Below, piece by piece: positions 47,026 through 57,300 of a stretch of DNA of 64,000 nucleotides. The notes under the pieces are model-generated. The model did not search any database. It was given only the letters and a program-made list of their open reading frames with translations, and was not told where the DNA came from. The translations under genes were made by a program, and so were the position numbers. Position 1 is the first letter of the stretch; the number at the start of each line of letters is the position of its first letter. The DNA comes from an uncultured Lachnospiraceae bacterium (lineage in GTDB: Bacteria > Bacillota > Clostridia > Lachnospirales > Lachnospiraceae): assembly GCA_947594855.1 (NCBI GenBank), contig CANQEL010000008.1:34424-98423 (forward strand). Reading direction: 5' to 3'.

Positions 47026-48429
47026 ATGGCAGTTTACAGATGCAGTGTCTGCGGATACGTTTACGATGAAGAAAAAGAAGGCAGGCCATTTACTGAACTT
47101 AAGGAATGTCCTGTATGTAAACAGCCGCCTTCAAAGTTTGAAACTGTATCGGAAGAAAAAAGCAAACCTGAGGCGAAGCCTGTTACGGGAGATTTAGCTT
47201 ATGATGAGAGATATGTAAGGCATGATGCGTCATGCCGTTACATGGAAGAGATTCATGAAATGGCGGTAAGCGGTAAATCTGTCGGAGATGCAATGAGCAC
47301 GAAGATGCCGGTGCCGGGCTGGGATAATATCCTGTTTTTAGGCGCGCAGCTTAATCCGCCGCCGCTTAATGATGATGACCCTGTGTGTACGGCCACTGTT
47401 ATAGGGAAGAATTCCAAAAGACCTATGATACTTGAAAGCCCTGTATATATTTCACATATGTCTTTCGGAGCGCTTTCAAAAGAGATTAAAGTTGCTCTCG
47501 CAAAAGGTTCGGCAATGGCGAAAACTGCAATGTGCAGCGGTGAAGGAGGGATACTTCCTGAAGAAAGGGCTGCTGCATATAAATATATATTTGAATATAT
47601 TCCGAATAAATACAGTGTGACTGATGAGAACTTAAGAAACGCGGATGCAATAGAGATTAAAATAGGACAGGGCACGAAACCGGGAATGGGCGGACATCTT
47701 CCCGGAGAAAAGGTTACGCCTGAGATAGCCCGCATACGCGGGAAAAAAGAGGGCGAAGATATACAGAGCCCAAGTAAGTTTGCAGAACTCAATTCAAAAG
47801 AGGACCTTAAGGAAATGGTTACGATGTTAAGAAACCGTTCTGACGGAAGACCTATAGGAATTAAGATTGCTGCAGGCAGAATAGAAAGGGATCTTGAATA
47901 CTGCGTATATGCAGAACCTGATTTTATAACTATCGACGGACGCGGCGGCGCAACGGGTTCAAGCCCGCTTTTACTGCGCGAAGCAACGACGGTGCCTACT
48001 GTATATGCGTTAAGCAGGGCGAGAAAATATCTGGATTCGGTAAAATCCGACATATCGCTTGTGATTACCGGAGGGCTTCGTGTATCGGCTGATTTTGCGA
48101 AAGCGCTTGCCATGGGAGCTGATGCGGTTGCAATTGCAAGCGCGGCGCTTGTTGCGGCGGCATGCCAGCAGTACCGCATATGCGGAAGCGGCAACTGCCC
48201 CGTAGGAATCGCTACACAGGATAAAGAACTGAGGAAGCGTCTTAAAGTGGATGCCGCAGCAGAAAGAGTTGCCAACTTCTTAAATGTTTCACGCGATGAA
48301 CTTAAGATGTTTGCAAGGATTACTGGCCATCATGACGTGCATGAGCTTGGAATAAACGACCTTGTTACGGTTGATGAGCAGATAGCAAAATATACGGATA
48401 TATGCCATGCAGGAGAATGCAGGCAATAA
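47026..48429 (+). CDS. Rubredoxin fused to a glutamate-synthase-like FMN/Fe-S domain
   Basis: The 467-residue protein has an N-terminal rubredoxin (CSVCGYVY at about 5-12 and CPVCKQPPSKFE at about 28-40). A GltB central/FMN domain follows (about 90-430). It carries PVYISHMSFGALS, KIGQGTKPGMGGHLPG and GRGGATGSSPLL. The three-cysteine Fe-S cluster pattern C-x5-C-x4-C is in CQQYRICGSGNCPVGIATQ. The glutaminase and FAD subunits are missing. It could be an electron carrier to rubrerythrin (31 bases downstream) or an oxidoreductase of unknown substrate; true glutamate synthase activity is unproven. Confidence 0.87.
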   Translation: MAVYRCSVCGYVYDEEKEGRPFTELKECPVCKQPPSKFETVSEEKSKPEAKPVTGDLAYDERYVRHDASCRYMEEIHEMAVSGKSVGDAMSTKMPVPGWDNILFLGAQLNPPPLNDDDPVCTATVIGKNSKRPMILESPVYISHMSFGALSKEIKVALAKGSAMAKTAMCSGEGGILPEERAAAYKYIFEYIPNKYSVTDENLRNADAIEIKIGQGTKPGMGGHLPGEKVTPEIARIRGKKEGEDIQSPSKFAELNSKEDLKEMVTMLRNRSDGRPIGIKIAAGRIERDLEYCVYAEPDFITIDGRGGATGSSPLLLREATTVPTVYALSRARKYLDSVKSDISLVITGGLRVSADFAKALAMGADAVAIASAALVAAACQQYRICGSGNCPVGIATQDKELRKRLKVDAAAERVANFLNVSRDELKMFARITGHHDVHELGINDLVTVDEQIAKYTDICHAGECRQ

Positions 48430-48459
48430 ATAATATAAAAATATAGGAGGCAGATTATT

Positions 48460-48996
48460 ATGAGTAAATATGACGGAACACAGACACAGAAAAATCTTGA
48501 GGCAGCATTTGCAGGAGAATCACAGGCAAGGAATAAGTATACTTATTTTGCATCTGTTGCAAAAAAGGAAGGTTATGAGCAGATGTCAGCGCTGTTTCTT
48601 AAAACTGCTGATAACGAAAAGGAACATGCGAAGATGTGGTTTAAGGAACTTGAAGGTATAGGAAATACTTCCGAGAACCTTAAAGCTGCAGCAGAAGGCG
48701 AAAATTATGAGTGGACTGATATGTATGAGGGCTTTGCAAAGACAGCGGAAGAAGAGGGATTTACCGAGCTTGCAAAAAAATTCCGTATGGTTGCTGAAAT
48801 AGAGAAGCATCATGAGGAAAGATACCGTGCGCTTCTTTCAAATATTGAGACTGCGCAGGTATTTGAAAAGAGTGAGGTAAAAATATGGGAGTGCCGCAAC
48901 TGTGGTCATATAGTTGTAGGAACAAAAGCTCCTGAAGTATGTCCTGTATGTAATCACCCACAGTCATTCTTTGAGATTAGCAGCCAGAATTATTAA
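48460..48996 (+). CDS. Rubrerythrin
   Basis: The 178-residue protein has the diiron four-helix domain ([35 protein letters not shown]) and a C-terminal rubredoxin domain ([19 protein letters not shown]). It removes hydrogen peroxide in anaerobes. The rubredoxin fusion just upstream is the likely electron donor or partner. GGAGG precedes the ATG. Confidence 0.96.
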   Translation: MSKYDGTQTQKNLEAAFAGESQARNKYTYFASVAKKEGYEQMSALFLKTADNEKEHAKMWFKELEGIGNTSENLKAAAEGENYEWTDMYEGFAKTAEEEGFTELAKKFRMVAEIEKHHEERYRALLSNIETAQVFEKSEVKIWECRNCGHIVVGTKAPEVCPVCNHPQSFFEISSQNY

Positions 48997-49040
48997 TAAA
49001 AACTTTTGTAAGCCGATATATGAAATTAAGAATAATGCAA

Positions 49041-49069
49041 TTGTATTAGAAAAAAATCTATGGTAGAAT
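49041..49069 (+). promoter_or_regulatory. Sigma-A promoter for the propeller-HD-GYP gene
   Basis: TTGTAT and TAGAAT are separated by 17 bases, 41 bases before the ATG. Confidence 0.6.
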
Positions 49070-49110
49070 AACTCCGGTAAAGGTAAAAGGTTTTGCTATA
49101 AGGAGATTTT

Positions 49111-52074
49111 ATGAAAAATAAACTGCCATGGCTGTATTTGACGTTAATAATTCTGGTATTCGGAATATGTATACCGCATACGGAAGATACGGTATATGCC
49201 GATGAGAATAACATTTCTTATGTCAAAACAGTATATAATGAAAGAAACGGTCTTCCTACCGGTGAGGCAAATACAGTGCTTCAGACTTCGGAAGGATATG
49301 TATGGACAGGCAGCTACGGCGGACTGATTCGTTATGATGGGACCAATTTCAGAAATTTCAGTAAAGAAGGCGCAATAGTTTCATCTTCTATAAGGGCATT
49401 ATATGAAGATTCCAAAGGGCGTTTATGGATTGGCACTAATGATGCCGGTATTTTCGTATATGAGAATGATGCGTTTTTGGATATTCCTAATCCTGAAGAC
49501 AATTCATTCCTTTGTATAAGAGGATTTACTGAAGATAAGAACGGTACTATATATGCGGCATCATCATCAGGAATAGCGGCTGTTAATGATGATGGAAAGC
49601 TTGATATATGTATGGATGAAGAAGTTGCGGGGCAGACAGTATATGGTGTTGCCACAGACAGCTACAACAGAATATGGGGAGCCATGAATGACGGAAAGTG
49701 CGCAGTATTAAAAGATGGCAGTGTTATAAAAACAGTATCTTCGGATGAAGTGTTTGAGAGTAATGAAATATACTGTGTAGCTTCTGATAAGTCCGGTAAT
49801 ATTTATCTGGGCAGCGATGATAAAATGGTTGCAAAAGTAACTTTTTCATCAGAAGCGCTGGAGGCATCCGCATTTCAGGTGTCGTATTATACGTTGGAGG
49901 AAACAAGCACCCATAATTCAATCAGAATCACCCAGGATAATGATATACTGGTGGCAGGATTAAAGGGAGCGGCATGGATTTCGCCTGAAGGGGATATCCA
50001 TGAATTCAGGGAGAAAGACAACGCTTCTTCAGTGAATTCAATGGATAAGGATTATGAGGGAAATATATGGCTTGCATCATCAAGTTATGGAGTAATTAAA
50101 TATTCCAGAGGCTGCTATACGTCTCCTAATGAAAAAGCAGGAATAGAAGACCTTACCGTTAATTCGGTAGCAAAGGGAAATAACAGATATTATATAGCAA
50201 CTGACCAGGAGCTGCTTATGTTTGACGGCAGCTGGAATCCTTTGAATAATTCTTTTACTGATATGCTTGACGGAGTGCGTGTGCGTCAGGTTATATGTGA
50301 TTCAAAAGGAAGGGCCTGGGCAGCTACTTATTCACAGTATGGAGTAGTATGCTATGACGAGAGCAACGATAAGATAAGTATATATAATGATGAAAACGGA
50401 CTTATAAATACGTCGGTAAGGACATTGTATGAACTTGCAGACGGAAGTATTGCCGCAGGCACGCAGGGAGGATTAAATATAATTGATGAAACGGGAGTTT
50501 CGGTAAGTTATGATGATTCCTGTGGTATGGATAATTCTTCCGTGCTGTGCATTTTGCAGGATAAGGCAGGAGTTATATATGTTGGAAGCGATGGCGGCGG
50601 CATTTACTCCATTGAAAACGGAAATGTAAAGAACTATGGTTTTTCCGAGGGACTTGGTGAAGGCGTAGTCCTGAGAATGTTAGAGGATGCAGAAAGCGGA
50701 GGATACTTTGTAAGCGCCGGAAGCAGCCTTTATTACTGGGATAAAACCGAATTCAAAAAACTTGGAAATTTTAATAAGGATGCCGGAAGCATATTTGATA
50801 TGTACGAAAGAGACGGCAGGTTATGGGTTTTACAGAATAACGGAATTCTGAGTATTGATAAAAAACAGCTTCTTGCAGGTGAAAAAGCTGATACAAAGAG
50901 TTTTGGATTCAGCTATGGGCTTACCGGTTCGTTAAATGCCAATACCTGGAATTGTCTGGATGAGACGGGAACCCTGTACATGGCAACGAGGGCAGGAGTA
51001 AGTGAGTTCAGGTTTAAAGGAGTGGAACACTGTCTGCCGAAAGGAATTATTAATGATGTAAATGTTGACGGTATTGCATATGAACATCCTGAGAGCCTTA
51101 AGCTTACAAGCGGAACACAGCGTATAACGATAGATTTTGCAGTGTTAGCTTATGAAGATTCTGATAATTATATACTGACATATTATCTTGAGGGATTTGA
51201 TAAGAATAAAATGCGCGCGGATAATAATAAAAACGGCGCAATCAGTTATACTAACCTTCCGGGAGGCAGTTACGTGTTCTGCCTGGATATTACAAATGCA
51301 GATAACCCGGAGGATTCGTATTCATATGAAATAAAAATTGATAAAGACAAGAAACTTACAGAGCTTCCTGTTTTCTGGGTTATGTGCTTTGTATTGATAT
51401 TCCTGTTTCTTATAACAATAAGCGTGATATATATTTATATCAGAACGGTACGTATCAAAAAGAGACAGGAAGAATACAAGAAAATAACAGTCCAGTCGCT
51501 TCAGACATTTGCAAAAACGATTGATGCAAAAGATAAATATACAATCGGACATTCTATTCGTGTGGCATGGTATTCCAGGGAACTTGCAAGGCGTCTTGGT
51601 CTTTCGGAGGCTGAACAGGAAAAAATATATTATGTAGGTCTTGTGCATGATATTGGCAAGATAGGTATTCCTGACAAGATTCTTAATAAAGAGGGAAAAT
51701 TAACGGATGAAGAGTTTGATATTATACGTAAACATCCTGTTATAGGCGGTGAGATATTAAAGGATTTTACTGCTATTGAAGGTATTACAGACGGAGTAAA
51801 ATATCATCACGAGCGTTATGACGGAAAAGGATACTGCGAACAGAAGAAAGGGGAAGATATACCTTTGTTTGCAAGGATTATAGGAGTTGCGGATGCATAT
51901 GACGCAATGGCAAGCGACAGGTGCTACAGAAGCGCTCTGCCAAGGGAAGTTATTGAAAAGGAACTTAAGGAAGGCAGCGGAAAACAGTTTGACGCAAAGA
52001 TTGTTCCGCATATGCTGAAAATGATAAGTGAAGGCGTTGCTCCTGTTGGTAAGAATGAGGAGACGGAAATATAA
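49111..52074 (+). CDS. Transmembrane sensor: beta-propeller, Y_Y_Y domain and HD-GYP domain
   Basis: The 987-residue protein starts with a signal peptide (about 1-30). About 600 residues of propeller repeats follow (GYVWTGSYGGLIRYDG, GRLWIGTNDAGIFVYE and others), then a Y_Y_Y immunoglobulin-like domain (about 640-745). One membrane helix comes next (about 755-775), then an HD-GYP domain (about 805-980) with H846-D847 and HHERYDGKGYC. The motif reads GYC (907-909) rather than GYP. The outside half matches the sensor of hybrid sugar regulators; here the output would be cyclic-di-GMP hydrolysis. The likely input is a glycan. Confidence 0.88.
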   Translation: MKNKLPWLYLTLIILVFGICIPHTEDTVYADENNISYVKTVYNERNGLPTGEANTVLQTSEGYVWTGSYGGLIRYDGTNFRNFSKEGAIVSSSIRALYEDSKGRLWIGTNDAGIFVYENDAFLDIPNPEDNSFLCIRGFTEDKNGTIYAASSSGIAAVNDDGKLDICMDEEVAGQTVYGVATDSYNRIWGAMNDGKCAVLKDGSVIKTVSSDEVFESNEIYCVASDKSGNIYLGSDDKMVAKVTFSSEALEASAFQVSYYTLEETSTHNSIRITQDNDILVAGLKGAAWISPEGDIHEFREKDNASSVNSMDKDYEGNIWLASSSYGVIKYSRGCYTSPNEKAGIEDLTVNSVAKGNNRYYIATDQELLMFDGSWNPLNNSFTDMLDGVRVRQVICDSKGRAWAATYSQYGVVCYDESNDKISIYNDENGLINTSVRTLYELADGSIAAGTQGGLNIIDETGVSVSYDDSCGMDNSSVLCILQDKAGVIYVGSDGGGIYSIENGNVKNYGFSEGLGEGVVLRMLEDAESGGYFVSAGSSLYYWDKTEFKKLGNFNKDAGSIFDMYERDGRLWVLQNNGILSIDKKQLLAGEKADTKSFGFSYGLTGSLNANTWNCLDETGTLYMATRAGVSEFRFKGVEHCLPKGIINDVNVDGIAYEHPESLKLTSGTQRITIDFAVLAYEDSDNYILTYYLEGFDKNKMRADNNKNGAISYTNLPGGSYVFCLDITNADNPEDSYSYEIKIDKDKKLTELPVFWVMCFVLIFLFLITISVIYIYIRTVRIKKRQEEYKKITVQSLQTFAKTIDAKDKYTIGHSIRVAWYSRELARRLGLSEAEQEKIYYVGLVHDIGKIGIPDKILNKEGKLTDEEFDIIRKHPVIGGEILKDFTAIEGITDGVKYHHERYDGKGYCEQKKGEDIPLFARIIGVADAYDAMASDRCYRSALPREVIEKELKEGSGKQFDAKIVPHMLKMISEGVAPVGKNEETEI

Positions 52075-52082
52075 TTTTATAT

Positions 52083-52106
52083 ATCCGGACAGTATGCTGT
52101 ACGGAT
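52083..52106. other. Inverted repeat after the HD-GYP gene
   Basis: ATCCGGACAG and CTGTACGGAT flank TATG, with one mismatch. There is no T-run, so it may be a weak terminator or an RNA end-stabilising hairpin. Confidence 0.4.
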
Positions 52107-52108
52107 AA

Positions 52109-52136
52109 TTGGACACATGACCGGCTAGAATATAAC
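52109..52136 (+). promoter_or_regulatory. Possible promoter for the 37-residue gene and hypAB
   Basis: TTGGAC and TATAAC are separated by 16 bases, 35 bases before the small start codon. Confidence 0.4.
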
Positions 52137-52171
52137 TATAACTAAAACAAATGTTGAAAGGGGTAGTTATT

Positions 52172-52285
52172 ATGATAGCCGGTTTAAAAGATATTGTATA
52201 TTCAGTTACAGTTATTTTTCTTAGTATTTTTCTTTCAATTCTTGTATTTTTTATCATGATGTATATAAGCGGAGCCATTAATTAA
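52172..52285 (+). CDS. 37-residue single-helix membrane peptide
   Basis: The ATG at 52172 follows GAAAGGGG at a good distance and opens a 37-codon frame. The product is MIAGLKDIVYSV, then a hydrophobic helix and a short MYISGAIN end. It lies between a HD-GYP gene and hypA, 76 bases from the latter. Tiny helix peptides often sit beside membrane complexes, but none is named by this sequence. Coding status rests on the ribosome site and the clean helix. Confidence 0.5.
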   Translation: MIAGLKDIVYSVTVIFLSIFLSILVFFIMMYISGAIN

Positions 52286-52361
52286 AAAATTGATAGTAAT
52301 ATATACCGGAAGATGATACAATAGTAAATGCGGATGCAATTATTGATAATGGGTGATTAAA

Positions 52362-52712
52362 ATGCATGAATTGGCGGTAACTCAGGGAATTCTCGACATA
52401 GCTGTTAAAGAAGCCCAAAAAGCAGGGAAACGTAAGGTTACGGATATTAATATTAAGCTCGGCGTATTTTCAGGGATGGTTCCTGATTGTATTCAGGAAT
52501 ATTATGACCTTCTGAGTGAGGATACGCCCGCTTATGGCGCCAAACTGCATTTTGAAAAAATTCCTGCAATAATAAGTTGCAAAGATTGCGGGAAAGAGTC
52601 GCAGATAGAGCGTTTCAGGCTGAGATGCCCTGAGTGTGGCGGCAATAATGTTAAGCTTATTTCAGGCCGCGAATTATATGTAGACAGTTTGGAGGTATAT
52701 GATGAAGATTAA
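52362..52712 (+). CDS. hypA: Hydrogenase/urease nickel insertion protein HypA
   Basis: The 116-residue protein starts MHELAVTQG, whose His2 binds nickel, and ends with a zinc site (CKDCG and CPECGG). It hands nickel to hydrogenase large subunits. An in-frame GTG at 52353 would add three residues, but the conserved MHEL fixes the ATG at 52362. hypB overlaps its end by 11 bases. Confidence 0.94.
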   Translation: MHELAVTQGILDIAVKEAQKAGKRKVTDINIKLGVFSGMVPDCIQEYYDLLSEDTPAYGAKLHFEKIPAIISCKDCGKESQIERFRLRCPECGGNNVKLISGRELYVDSLEVYDED

Positions 52713-53358
52713 AGTGGTTCACCAGATTATGGAATGGAATGAAGATGTAAGTAACGATATTAAGAAGGAGCTTTCCGAAAAAAAGGTATGTCTGATTAAT
52801 GTTATGGGTTCGCCGGGAGCAGGAAAGACAAGCCTTATTACATCTATAATAAATAAGCTTGGTGATAAATACAGATTCGGAGTTATTGAGGGAGATATTG
52901 CAGGTCAGATTGACGCAGAAAAAATGAAAGAGATGGGTATTCCGGTGGTTCAGCTTAATACAGACGGAGCATGTCATATAGAGGCAATGTCAATACAACA
53001 TATACTGCCGGACTTTGATTTGCCGCAGCTTGACGTGATATTTGTTGAAAACATCGGAAATCTTGTATGCCCTGCAGAATTTAATATAGGCGAGGATTTT
53101 AGAATAGCGATACTAAGCGTTCCGGAAGGAGACGATAAGGTCTGCAAATATCCGCTCATGTTTGCGACTACCGACGCGCTTGTTTTAAATAAATACGACA
53201 TGGTTGATTATTTTGACTTTGATACAGGGCGCGTGATAAATGATGCGGTTGATGTCAATCCTGATGTCAGCGTATTTAAAGTATCGTCGAAAACAGGTGA
53301 CGGGCTTTCGGAGTTATGCGGATGGTTATGTAAAAAAATAGAAAAAATTATGTGTTGA
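52702..53358 (+). CDS. hypB: Hydrogenase nickel incorporation GTPase HypB
   Basis: The 218-residue GTPase has GSPGAGKTSLI (Walker A), VIEGDIAGQIDAEKM, the nickel/zinc site region with C and H in DGACHIEA, ENIGNLVCPAEF and the guanine-specificity motif NKYD. It lacks the His-rich N-terminus seen in nickel-storing HypB proteins. The ATG at 52702 is 6 bases after GGAGG; another ATG at 52699 is an alternative. No other hyp or hydrogenase gene is in view. Confidence 0.95.
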   Translation: MKIKVVHQIMEWNEDVSNDIKKELSEKKVCLINVMGSPGAGKTSLITSIINKLGDKYRFGVIEGDIAGQIDAEKMKEMGIPVVQLNTDGACHIEAMSIQHILPDFDLPQLDVIFVENIGNLVCPAEFNIGEDFRIAILSVPEGDDKVCKYPLMFATTDALVLNKYDMVDYFDFDTGRVINDAVDVNPDVSVFKVSSKTGDGLSELCGWLCKKIEKIMC

Positions 53359-53383
53359 TAATATAGAAAGTTTAATTTATACT
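53354..53383 (+). promoter_or_regulatory. Promoter for the secreted FN3 and GH95-like genes
   Basis: TTGATA and TATACT are separated by 18 bases, 36 bases before the FN3 gene start. Confidence 0.55.
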
Positions 53384-53419
53384 AAAATATATGTGAAAAA
53401 TGTAAGGGGGTAATATATT

Positions 53420-54349
53420 ATGCCTAAAAGGCTGATATCATGTTTATTTTTATCATTATGTATGTGCTTTGTATTTGCATTAAGCGCAAACGTAAAAGCG
53501 GATGCATCTTCGGTGCAGATAACAGATAACGGCGCCGGCACTATCACTGTAGTGGTATCGGAGCCGTCGTTTAACGGAAAGGAAATGTCTATCGTATGCT
53601 ATGATCCGTCATGGAATGGGGCATATACGGACTGGGAATCATCAAAGAGCCATATTGTGTATATCGGACAAAAGAAGATAAACGGGGTTACCACGATAAG
53701 CTTTAAGATCAATAATTCATGGGGCGGCGATTATACGCTTGTACTAGGAGCAGGCGGACAGAAAATAGAAAAGAAATTTTCTCTTAAAAAGCTGACAGGT
53801 CTTCCAAATGTAGATATACCTCACTCTGTAAAAGCCGTACAGACTGCCGCATCTAAAGTTAAGGTGTCCTGGAAATCAGTTATAAATGCAGTAAAGTATA
53901 CAGTATACCGTTCAACGAAAAAGAATTCAGGTTATAAGAAAATATCCGATGTGACGGCGTGTTCTTATACCGATAAGAAATGCAAAGCGGGGAAGACTTA
54001 TTATTATAAAGTGACTGCAACAAATGGGCAGTCGCTTGAAACCCCGAAAAGCGATGCTGCGAAGGTTAAACTTATGGCGGCGCCTAAAATAAAGGTTGCA
54101 CTGAAAGGAAAAACTGCCGTTGTATCCTGGAAGAAAATAAAAGGAGTAAAAGGGTACAAGGTCTATACATCTGATAAGAAAAAGGGCAAATACAAGCAGG
54201 CAGTAAATATTAAGAAAGCTAAAAAAGTTAAATGCAGCATAAAGCTCGGAAACAAAAAATCCTGCTATATAAAGGTAAGGGCATATAAGAAAAACGGTAA
54301 AAAGACGGTATACGGCAAATATTCGGCCGTAAAAAAAGCCGGTAAATAG
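53420..54349 (+). CDS. Secreted fibronectin type III repeat protein
   Basis: The 309-residue protein has a signal peptide (about 1-28), an N-terminal beta domain (about 30-125) that may bind a glycan, and two FN3 domains (about 135-220 and 225-305). The C-terminal 100 residues are very rich in Lys. There is no catalytic motif. GGGGG precedes the ATG. It lies 15 bases before the GH95-like gene, so it may be co-expressed as a binding or anchoring partner. Confidence 0.8.
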   Translation: MPKRLISCLFLSLCMCFVFALSANVKADASSVQITDNGAGTITVVVSEPSFNGKEMSIVCYDPSWNGAYTDWESSKSHIVYIGQKKINGVTTISFKINNSWGGDYTLVLGAGGQKIEKKFSLKKLTGLPNVDIPHSVKAVQTAASKVKVSWKSVINAVKYTVYRSTKKNSGYKKISDVTACSYTDKKCKAGKTYYYKVTATNGQSLETPKSDAAKVKLMAAPKIKVALKGKTAVVSWKKIKGVKGYKVYTSDKKKGKYKQAVNIKKAKKVKCSIKLGNKKSCYIKVRAYKKNGKKTVYGKYSAVKKAGK

Positions 54350-54364
54350 AAAGGTGGTATCTGA

Positions 54365-57300
54365 ATGAGAAAAGCAAAAAGGATAACAGCATTATCTCTT
54401 GCCATTATATTTGCAGTACAGACTGTAAACAGCGGTACCATTTATGCGGCCGCACCGAAAGGAGCAGGAGAATATAAGATGGATGCATATGACACAGAAT
54501 GGAAATACGGGCTTAACGGAGCTTTGGGTTTTAATGAAAATACATATAAGAGCATAGAAAAGAGCACAACAAATGATAACTGGAGGGACGGCTCGGTAAC
54601 GGCAAACGGAGAGATAGGCTTTATTGAAAGCTGCGACCCTAAGGAAGACGTATTTATATTTAATAATACAAAGATTGTAACTGACGGCACTGACATATAC
54701 GAGACGCCGGTAATAAGCGGGATACTTGACGAACAGAGAAAAGGCGCAATTACAAGGGATAATTTCCCATGGATAAACGAGGTAAACCGTTATGCTTCAG
54801 AACAGTACGGAACAGGCTGGGGAACCACATGGCCGAGACCATACCAGCCGGCAGCGCAGTACCGTATCATAAATAACAGCTATACTCCGGAGAATTCACA
54901 GGATTATAACAGATATACGAACTATGAGACAGGCGAGGTAGGCGTACAGTGGAAGGATGCAGAAGGTAATGAATGGAACCGCAGATCTTTTGCGTCAAGG
55001 CAGGATGATTTTATAGTTACGTACATTGAAGCGCCGGAAGGAAAAGAGCTTGACTTAACTCTTACAATGGACCATCTTGTAGAGATGAGAAATCAGGGAA
55101 CTACATATGCCAGACCTGACTCGGATTATGTAGTAACGGAGGATGCAAGGGGATATGCATTTGGAACGGTTGCCAAATATCCTATACAGAACCGCAAAGG
55201 AAGCAAAAATGTACAGGAGACAAAGTTCGCAAGAGGCGGCTGGGCAACGGCAACGAGAATAATAACTGACGGAAACGTAGATTATGCGGCTGATAAACGG
55301 GATATTAAGGTACCGTCAAGCTTTAACGGCGGAACGCTTAATAATGTAAATGATCCGAAGCTTACGGTAACGAACACCAGGACACTGATGCTTGTTACAA
55401 AGGTGGACCGTATTGACAGTGGCTGCAATAATGTATCTGATGTAAAGAATGAACTCTATGACAGTCTGCTTGAATCTATAGATGCCCATACTTCAGGACT
55501 GGATTCAAGTATTAAAAGCTACAATATCCTTCTTGAGCCTCATGTGCAGATACACGGAGGCATGTTTAACAATGTACGTGTAGATTTGTGCGCCACAGAT
55601 GAAGAAAAGGCAGACAGGGAGCTTACCAATACTGAACTTATAGCAAAACAGAATTCTAACAAAGATGTAATTAACAAGGCATTTCTTGAAAGAATATACA
55701 ATAACGGAAGATTTGGCCTCATATGCGCCAGCGGTTACGGCTCGACAAGGCTTGGAGCCATATGGAACGGAGCATGGAATCCTGACTGGAGCGGCGACTT
55801 TACACTTGATGCCAATACGAACCTTCAGATATCGGGAATGAATACCGGAAATATGCGGGGCGCAGGAGACGGTTATATCAACTTCATAGTAAGAATGGTT
55901 GAGGACTGGGATGATGATGCAGAAAACGTATATGGAATGACTGATGCGATTAAAGCACCGCCAAGGGTAGACGGTACCGGAGAGGCAGGAAGTTTCCATT
56001 TCATAGAAGGATTTCCGCATATATATGTAAACGGAATAACAGACTGGCTTATAATACCTATATTTGAATACTGGCAGTGTTATGGAAACCAGCAGATTCC
56101 TGTCGGAAAAGACGTAGACATTGACCGTAACAAAGAAGTGCTTGACTATACAGATGCAGATGTAGAGAGAATTAAGTCGAGCGGATATATGGATCTTGAA
56201 AAAGATATACTGTATCCGATGCTCAAAAAGACAATGAATTTCTGGCTTCAGTATGTTGATGAAAGATACTATACAGACGGAAACGGAGTTGAACATGCCG
56301 ACGACGGAACTACAATGAGCGAGGCTATAGCGGCAGGAGACGACGGATGTAAATATATATACACGCCGGGATATTCGCCTGAAAACTCACCGGCAGGATA
56401 CGGAGACAACTCAAGAGAGGCTCTTGCCTATAATACGACAATGGATATAGCGGCGTCAAGGGATACGCTGTTTATGGCAAGAATGATAACAGAAAAAGTA
56501 AATCCGGCTGATAAAGCACAGCTTTTTAGTACATGGGCAGAATTTGAAAAGAGGATACCTGATTATATGTATGCTGATACCGGCGAACTTAAAGAGTGGG
56601 CGTCGCCAAATCTTGGGGATAAACATTCTCACAGGCATGTAAGCCACGCATATGTAGCATGGCCGGGATATGAAACACAAAGCAGCGACACGCTCAGGGT
56701 CGGCGTAATAAAAGCAATGGATGCGCGCTCAGCAGCTTATGGCGGACAGGAAGCGTCGGAGTCGCACGGACCTACTCATAAAGCGCTTGTTGAGGCAAGG
56801 CTTAAGAATGTAACGGGACTTGAAAACGTGCTCAAGTACCTGCTTACGAATAATTATCAGTACAGTACCATGATGACTTCCCATAATGCAAATCACAGTT
56901 CTACATACTGCACAGACTCTGCATTTGGAATAATGGGAGCTGTAAATGAAATGCTTTTGTATTCTAATACGGGAGTAGTAGAAATAGTGCCTGCGCTTCT
57001 TTCGGATATGTATAAAGGAAGCATAAAGGGACTTCGCGCAAGATGTAATACACAGTGCGACGTAAGCTGGGATCTGGATAACTGGAAAGCAAGCGTAACA
57101 ATGACGTCAGATGCGGATAATAATGTGGTAAAAGTAAGATGCGGACAGGACTGGAGCAGCGCGTCGATAAACGGCGTAAAGCAGAATATAAGCACGGACA
57201 GCGACAGGATGCCATATATTGAAGTAAAACTGCAGAAAGGTACTCCGGTAACTGTAGATTTTGAACTGTCAGATATAAATAGAAGAGTAACGGCAAATAC

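Noticed and set aside
47253..48275. Minus-strand 340-codon frame antisense to the rubredoxin fusion
   Set aside because: It is low complexity with many Ser and Ile, has no ribosome site and mirrors a clear coding gene.
55505..56296. Minus-strand 263-codon frame inside the GH95-like gene
   Set aside because: It is antisense to a well-supported gene and has no recognisable domain or ribosome site.
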